Shown here piece after piece: positions 5,757 to 9,347 of a stretch of DNA of 9,347 nt. Made by a program: the position numbers and the translations under genes. Position 1 is the first letter of the stretch. The number at the start of each line of letters is the position of its first letter. Origin of the DNA: CAYSND01 sp964642235 (GTDB lineage: Bacteria > Bacteroidota > Bacteroidia > Bacteroidales > UBA932); contig CAZXOP010000076.1 of the NCBI GenBank assembly GCA_964642235.1, positions 1 through 9,347 of the forward strand, read 5' to 3'. The notes below the pieces were generated by a model that ran no database searches, was not told the origin of the DNA, and was given only the letters and a program-made list of their open reading frames with translations.

Positions 5757-6197
5757 ATGGGAACAGTAAGATTAACTAAGGAATTCCGTTACGAAGGGGC
5801 ACACGCTTTAATGGGTTACGATGGGAAATGTAGGCATATCCATGGACATTCTTACATTTTATATGTTACTGTAAAAGGGTCCCCAAGTTCTGATATAGCG
5901 AGTCCTAAATGTGGGATGTTACTCGATTTCACTGAATTAAAAAAAATAGTAAATGAAACTATTGTCTTTAAGTTCGATCATGCTCTTACCATAAGAGAAG
6001 GGGCTCCACTTATAGATGAACTTAAAGCCCAATACGATAATATTATAGTTCTCCCCTTTCAGCCTACTTGTGAAAATCTTGTTATCCACTTTGCAGAACT
6101 ACTTTCTCAAAGGCTTCCAAAAGAGGTTAAACTCTTTTCGTTAAAGCTATATGAAACAGCCACCTCCTATGTTGAGTGGTTTGCTGAAGAGAATTAA
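5757..6197 (+). CDS. queD: 6-carboxytetrahydropterin synthase (QueD) / 6-pyruvoyl-tetrahydropterin synthase family
   Basis: This 146-residue member of the PTPS/QueD family is predicted to convert 7,8-dihydroneopterin triphosphate to 6-carboxy-5,6,7,8-tetrahydropterin in queuosine biosynthesis. Zinc ligands are His16 (in GAHAL) and His29 and His31 of the CxxxHGH motif (Cys25 as catalytic Cys). LLDFTELK lies at about 55-62, the catalytic Asp-His pair in FDHALT is Asp74/His75, PTCENL is at about 103-108, and the C-terminal glutamate in LYET is Glu133. All active-site residues are present. The Cys in CxxxHGH points to a QueD-type enzyme over PTPS-III variants, but PTPS activity cannot be excluded from sequence. 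No other queuosine gene is in the window. It lies 12 bases before polA, so the two are likely cotranscribed. The start ATG follows an A-rich leader without a Shine-Dalgarno sequence. Confidence 0.87.
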   Translation: MGTVRLTKEFRYEGAHALMGYDGKCRHIHGHSYILYVTVKGSPSSDIASPKCGMLLDFTELKKIVNETIVFKFDHALTIREGAPLIDELKAQYDNIIVLPFQPTCENLVIHFAELLSQRLPKEVKLFSLKLYETATSYVEWFAEEN

Positions 6198-6209
6198 ACC
6201 AATAATAAT

Positions 6210-8861
6210 ATGAATAATCTCTACCTTATAGATGGTCACTCCTTGATTTTCAGGATGTACTATGCTTTTATCCGTCGTCCTATGATAAATAGCAAAGGAG
6301 AGGATACCTCTATTCTTTACGGTTTCACTAAATATCTTCTTGAACTTATAAGAAAAGAGCAACCAACACATATTGCAGTTGCCTTTGACCCCCCAGGAAA
6401 AACTTTCAGAAATGAACTCTTTCCGGAATATAAGGCAAATAGGAGTGAAACACCTGAGTTAATAAAAAGTTCTCTCCAGCCCCTTATTGAAATAGTTAAA
6501 TCTTTCGGCATCCCTGTCCTGATGATTCCAGGATATGAAGCAGATGATGTCATAGGGACTATGGCTAAAAAGGGTGAAAAGCATGGTTTTAAGGTCTTTA
6601 TGGTTACTCCGGACAAGGATTTAGGACAGATAATTTCAGATAACATTATCCAGTTTAAACCCGGTAAAAGTGGCGCTGAAAATGAGATAGTAGGGAAAGA
6701 GGAGATTTGTGAGAAATTTGACATTAAGGATCCGGCACAGATTATAGATATCCTTACCCTTTGGGGAGACAGCTCTGACAATATCCCCGGAGTTAGAGGT
6801 GTCGGCGAGGTGGGTGCGAAAAAACTTATTGCAAAATATGGATCTGTCGAGAATATCTATCAACACCTTTCAGAACTACCGGAGAAACAAGCAGAGGCTT
6901 TTCGTAGCGCAGAGTCCTACATTAACCTCTCCAAAGAGTTAGTTACCATTAAAACAGATGTTGACCTGAATATCAATGAGGAGGAACTCCGTCTTGATGC
7001 ACCTAACTCCGCAAGAACCAGAGAACTCTTCTCCAAATATGAATTTAATTCCCTTCTTCCACTCCTCCCCACCCCCACTACACCACTTGAAAAAGAAGAG
7101 AACAATAACAATATTGAGGTAAAAAAACTCTCCCTCTCCCAGATTCAGAGTTCTGCATCTAAGGAGAAGAGGGTGGGAATTTTAATTAATTCCGGATGGT
7201 TGCTCCTTTCAAACAATGAGGGAGTTTTCTCCACTCGGAACTTTGCAGAGGCACGGACTCTTCTTGAGGAGAGGACAATAAAAAAAATAGGTTACGACTT
7301 AAAACAATATATCCACACATTGAGGGAACATGGCATCTCCTTCGAAGGAGACCTTGCAGACATTGAATTAATGCACTACCTACTAAATCCGGAAAGGACA
7401 CACAAAGCGGAGATACTGGCAAGATCATATCTGGGAATCGATATAGATGCCTCCCCCGCACCGGAATCCCCCCCTGCCACAGGTGACCTCTTCTCACAAG
7501 GAGACCTTTTCGGTGGAAATTTATTTGAAGAGAAAGTAGATGATTCTATCTCAAAAGATACTCGAAAAGCAATGGTACTAATCCCTCTATACGAAGTGGT
7601 TGAGAAAGAGTTAGCAAAAGATGAGCAGCTCGTAAAACTCTACGAGAAGATGGAGATGCCTCTAATAAGGGTCCTTGCAGATATGGAGCAAGAGGGATTT
7701 AAGATAGATGTTCCTATGCTCTTTAAGTTTAAAGAGGAACTTACTACCAAGGTGAATATTATCGAAGAGAATATTCGCTCTCAAGCAGAGTCCCCTTCAT
7801 TAAATGTCTCCTCACCCAAACAACTTGGTGTGATATTGTATGAAAAACTAAAACTTGACCCTAAGGTTAAGAAAAATAAAAACGGCAGCTACCCTACTGA
7901 TGAGGAGACTCTTAATGGTCTTTTAGACAAACACCCAATAGTTGCCGACATTCTTGAGTACAGGGAGTTAAAGAAACTCATCTCTACATACGTTGAGCCA
8001 TTTCCATCATTTATAAATCCTCGTACAAAAAAGGTCCACACTACTTTTAATCAGGCATTAACCTCCACAGGTCGCCTTAGTTCGGTGAGACCAAACCTGC
8101 AAAATATCCCAATAAGAACAGACTTAGGGAGAGAGATTAGAAAAGCCTTTATACCATCCCGTCCGGACGGTTATTTAGTCTCTGCTGACTATTCGCAGAT
8201 AGAGCTCCGCATAATGGCTATTCTTAGCAAGGATAGAGCGATGATAGAGGATTTCCATTCAGGTAAGGATATTCATAACGCCACAGCATCGAGAGTTTTC
8301 CATATAAATGAGAATGAAGTGAGTAAAGAGCAACGCCGAATGGCAAAGGTGGCAAACTTTGGGATAATCTATGGTATCTCTGCATTTGGACTCTCACAAA
8401 GACTAAACATCCCCCCCGGAGAGTCCAGGGAGTTAATTAAAGAGTACTTTAAGAACTACCCGGGGGTACATAATTACATGGAGAGGATAAAAGAGCAAGC
8501 TGAAAAGGATGGATATGTAGAAACTCTTTATAATAGGAAAAGATACCTTCCCGATATTAACTCTAAAAATAGAGTGGTAAAAGGGCTTGCCGAGAGGAAT
8601 GCTATTAACGCCCCTATACAAGGGAGTGCTGCCGATATTATAAAAATAGCCATGATTAATGTTCATAGGAGATTTGCGACAGAAAATCTAAGGAGCAAAA
8701 TGATTCTCCAAGTACATGACGAACTTATTTTCGATGTAATACCAGAGGAGAGAGAGAAGGTGATGAGAGTGGTTCAAGAGGAGATGGAGAGTGTTTTAAG
8801 GCTTGAGGTAACTCTAAATGCTGAATGTGGGTATGGGAAAAACTGGTTAGAAGCACATTAA
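6210..8861 (+). CDS. polA: DNA polymerase I with inactive 3'-5' exonuclease domain
   Basis: This 883-residue enzyme fills gaps and removes RNA primers and damaged strands. The N-terminal 5'-nuclease (about 1-290) is intact: LIDG (Asp8), AFD near 60, EADD (110-113), TPDKD (133-137) and GDSSDNIPGV (186-195). The polymerase domain (about 475-883) is also intact: STGRLSS at 619-625, motif A DYSQIELR (Asp660), motif B RRMAKVANFGIIYG (Arg709, Lys713, Phe717) and motif C QVHDELIF (Asp837). The middle domain (about 318-465) is a degenerate 3'-5' exonuclease. The expected Asp-x-Glu motif is replaced by GILINSGW, and the final Tyr-x3-Asp motif is not recognisable near 455-465, though GYDLKQ (Asp363) remains. 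Proofreading is therefore probably absent, as in Taq polymerase. A GDLF-rich linker lies at 425-440. It is followed 10 bases later by a sigma-factor gene. Confidence 0.97.
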   Translation: MNNLYLIDGHSLIFRMYYAFIRRPMINSKGEDTSILYGFTKYLLELIRKEQPTHIAVAFDPPGKTFRNELFPEYKANRSETPELIKSSLQPLIEIVKSFGIPVLMIPGYEADDVIGTMAKKGEKHGFKVFMVTPDKDLGQIISDNIIQFKPGKSGAENEIVGKEEICEKFDIKDPAQIIDILTLWGDSSDNIPGVRGVGEVGAKKLIAKYGSVENIYQHLSELPEKQAEAFRSAESYINLSKELVTIKTDVDLNINEEELRLDAPNSARTRELFSKYEFNSLLPLLPTPTTPLEKEENNNNIEVKKLSLSQIQSSASKEKRVGILINSGWLLLSNNEGVFSTRNFAEARTLLEERTIKKIGYDLKQYIHTLREHGISFEGDLADIELMHYLLNPERTHKAEILARSYLGIDIDASPAPESPPATGDLFSQGDLFGGNLFEEKVDDSISKDTRKAMVLIPLYEVVEKELAKDEQLVKLYEKMEMPLIRVLADMEQEGFKIDVPMLFKFKEELTTKVNIIEENIRSQAESPSLNVSSPKQLGVILYEKLKLDPKVKKNKNGSYPTDEETLNGLLDKHPIVADILEYRELKKLISTYVEPFPSFINPRTKKVHTTFNQALTSTGRLSSVRPNLQNIPIRTDLGREIRKAFIPSRPDGYLVSADYSQIELRIMAILSKDRAMIEDFHSGKDIHNATASRVFHINENEVSKEQRRMAKVANFGIIYGISAFGLSQRLNIPPGESRELIKEYFKNYPGVHNYMERIKEQAEKDGYVETLYNRKRYLPDINSKNRVVKGLAERNAINAPIQGSAADIIKIAMINVHRRFATENLRSKMILQVHDELIFDVIPEEREKVMRVVQEEMESVLRLEVTLNAECGYGKNWLEAH
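7482..7529 (+). other. GDLF/NLF repeat in the PolA exonuclease-remnant linker, possible clamp-binding motif
   Basis: Residues 425-440 of PolA read GDLFSQGDLFGGNLFE, three near-repeats of G-D/N-L-F. The middle one, QGDLF (430-434), resembles the bacterial beta-clamp-binding pentapeptide QL(S/D)LF. It sits in a Pro/Ser-rich, probably flexible stretch. Function is inferred only from the motif. Confidence 0.4.
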
Positions 8862-8871
8862 ACAAGGTAAT

Positions 8872-9347
8872 ATGAGTAGAGGAAAAAAATATGATACTTT
8901 AAGTGACAAGGAGTTAGTTATTATCACGCTTGAAGGAGACCAAAAAGGGTTCTCTGCGTTGATAAAAAGACACCGTAACGCTTTGTTAAAATTTATCTTG
9001 GGCTTTTCCGTGCTGATTCAAGATGCCGAGGATATCTGTCAGGAGAGTTTTAGAAAAGCATACTCCTCGCTCTCAACTTATGACCCTAAATATGCCTTTT
9101 CCACTTGGCTCTACAGCATAGCAGAGAATACCACAAAGGATCACCTGCGTAAACACTCCACCATTCAATCCCTAAACCGCTCAAATAATTCCACTGATGA
9201 TTTAAGAGAGGCTCCTTTTACGGTCTCCTCACCTGAAGAGACTATGATAGAGAACCAGACATACCAGACTTTAATCTCACTTATTGAATCTCTTGACCCT
9301 ATCTATAAAAGAGTGGCAGAACTCCGTTTTATAAAAGAGTATGCTTA
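8872..9347 (+). CDS. ECF-type RNA polymerase sigma factor, 3' partial
   Basis: The reading frame opens at the ATG at 8872, 10 bases after polA, and runs off the right edge after 158 codons. Region 2 is clear: FSALIKRHRNALLKFI at about 27-42, DAEDICQESFRKAY at 51-64 (core binding), and FSTWLYSIAENTTKDHLRK at 76-94 (-10 recognition). After a linker of about 35 residues, region 4 begins with LISLIESLDPIYKRVAELRFIKEYA; its HTH is cut off. This is the standard two-domain ECF sigma-70 layout. No anti-sigma gene can be seen because the window ends. A weak Shine-Dalgarno-like AAGG lies about five bases before the ATG. The promoter set it controls is not deducible. Confidence 0.9.
   Translation, partial: MSRGKKYDTLSDKELVIITLEGDQKGFSALIKRHRNALLKFILGFSVLIQDAEDICQESFRKAYSSLSTYDPKYAFSTWLYSIAENTTKDHLRKHSTIQSLNRSNNSTDDLREAPFTVSSPEETMIENQTYQTLISLIESLDPIYKRVAELRFIKEYA

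Noticed and set aside
6147..8666. Several open frames on the - strand inside queD and polA
   Set aside because: They overlap strongly supported genes, have no recognisable domains and read as low-complexity reverse translations.

Overview
The window looks like chromosomal DNA from an anaerobic member of the Bacteroidota, probably of the Bacteroidales type. The DNA is AT-rich. Shine-Dalgarno sequences are mostly absent. Several intergenic sites match the Bacteroidota promoter form (TTTG-N19-TAnnTTTG); the best is upstream of the aminotransferase gene. The first operon, with ferredoxin-carrying ATPases and NifX-like proteins, is of a kind found mainly in anaerobes. The organism call is an inference; the window has no rRNA or other phylogenetic marker apart from PolA.

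Layout. (1) Positions 3-2831, + strand: five tightly packed genes encoding a DUF134 (UPF0251) DNA-binding protein (its first codons lie outside the window), two different NifX/NifB-type iron-molybdenum-cofactor-binding proteins, and two MinD/NBP35-like ATPases, each with two [4Fe-4S] ferredoxin motifs inserted after the nucleotide-binding loop. (2) Positions 2841-3197, - strand: a small DsrE-family sulfur-carrier-like protein that converges on the operon. (3) Positions 3271-4313, + strand: two overlapping half-size chromate-transporter (CHR) proteins. (4) Positions 4409-5596, - strand: a PLP-dependent aminotransferase with its own promoter and terminator. (5) Positions 5757-9347, + strand: a QueD-like 6-carboxytetrahydropterin synthase, DNA polymerase I, and a 3'-truncated ECF-type sigma factor, all closely spaced.

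How the genes fit together. The first operon is the most interesting part. A likely regulator, two small metal-cluster-binding proteins and a pair of ATPases that probably carry Fe-S clusters, with a Cys-rich DsrE protein beside them, look like a machine for building, moving or storing a metal-sulfur cofactor. It resembles the orange-protein (ORP) type loci of Desulfovibrio and similar archaeal loci. No nitrogenase genes are visible, so the NifX names reflect the fold and not nitrogen fixation. The rest of the window is mainly housekeeping. One feature stands out there: the DNA polymerase I has lost the metal-binding residues of its proofreading exonuclease, and its vestigial domain carries a short repeat that resembles a sliding-clamp-binding motif.

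No tRNA, rRNA, CRISPR array, insertion sequence or riboswitch was found. The longest non-coding stretch is the 160 bases at 5597-5756, which holds promoter elements and an inverted repeat.
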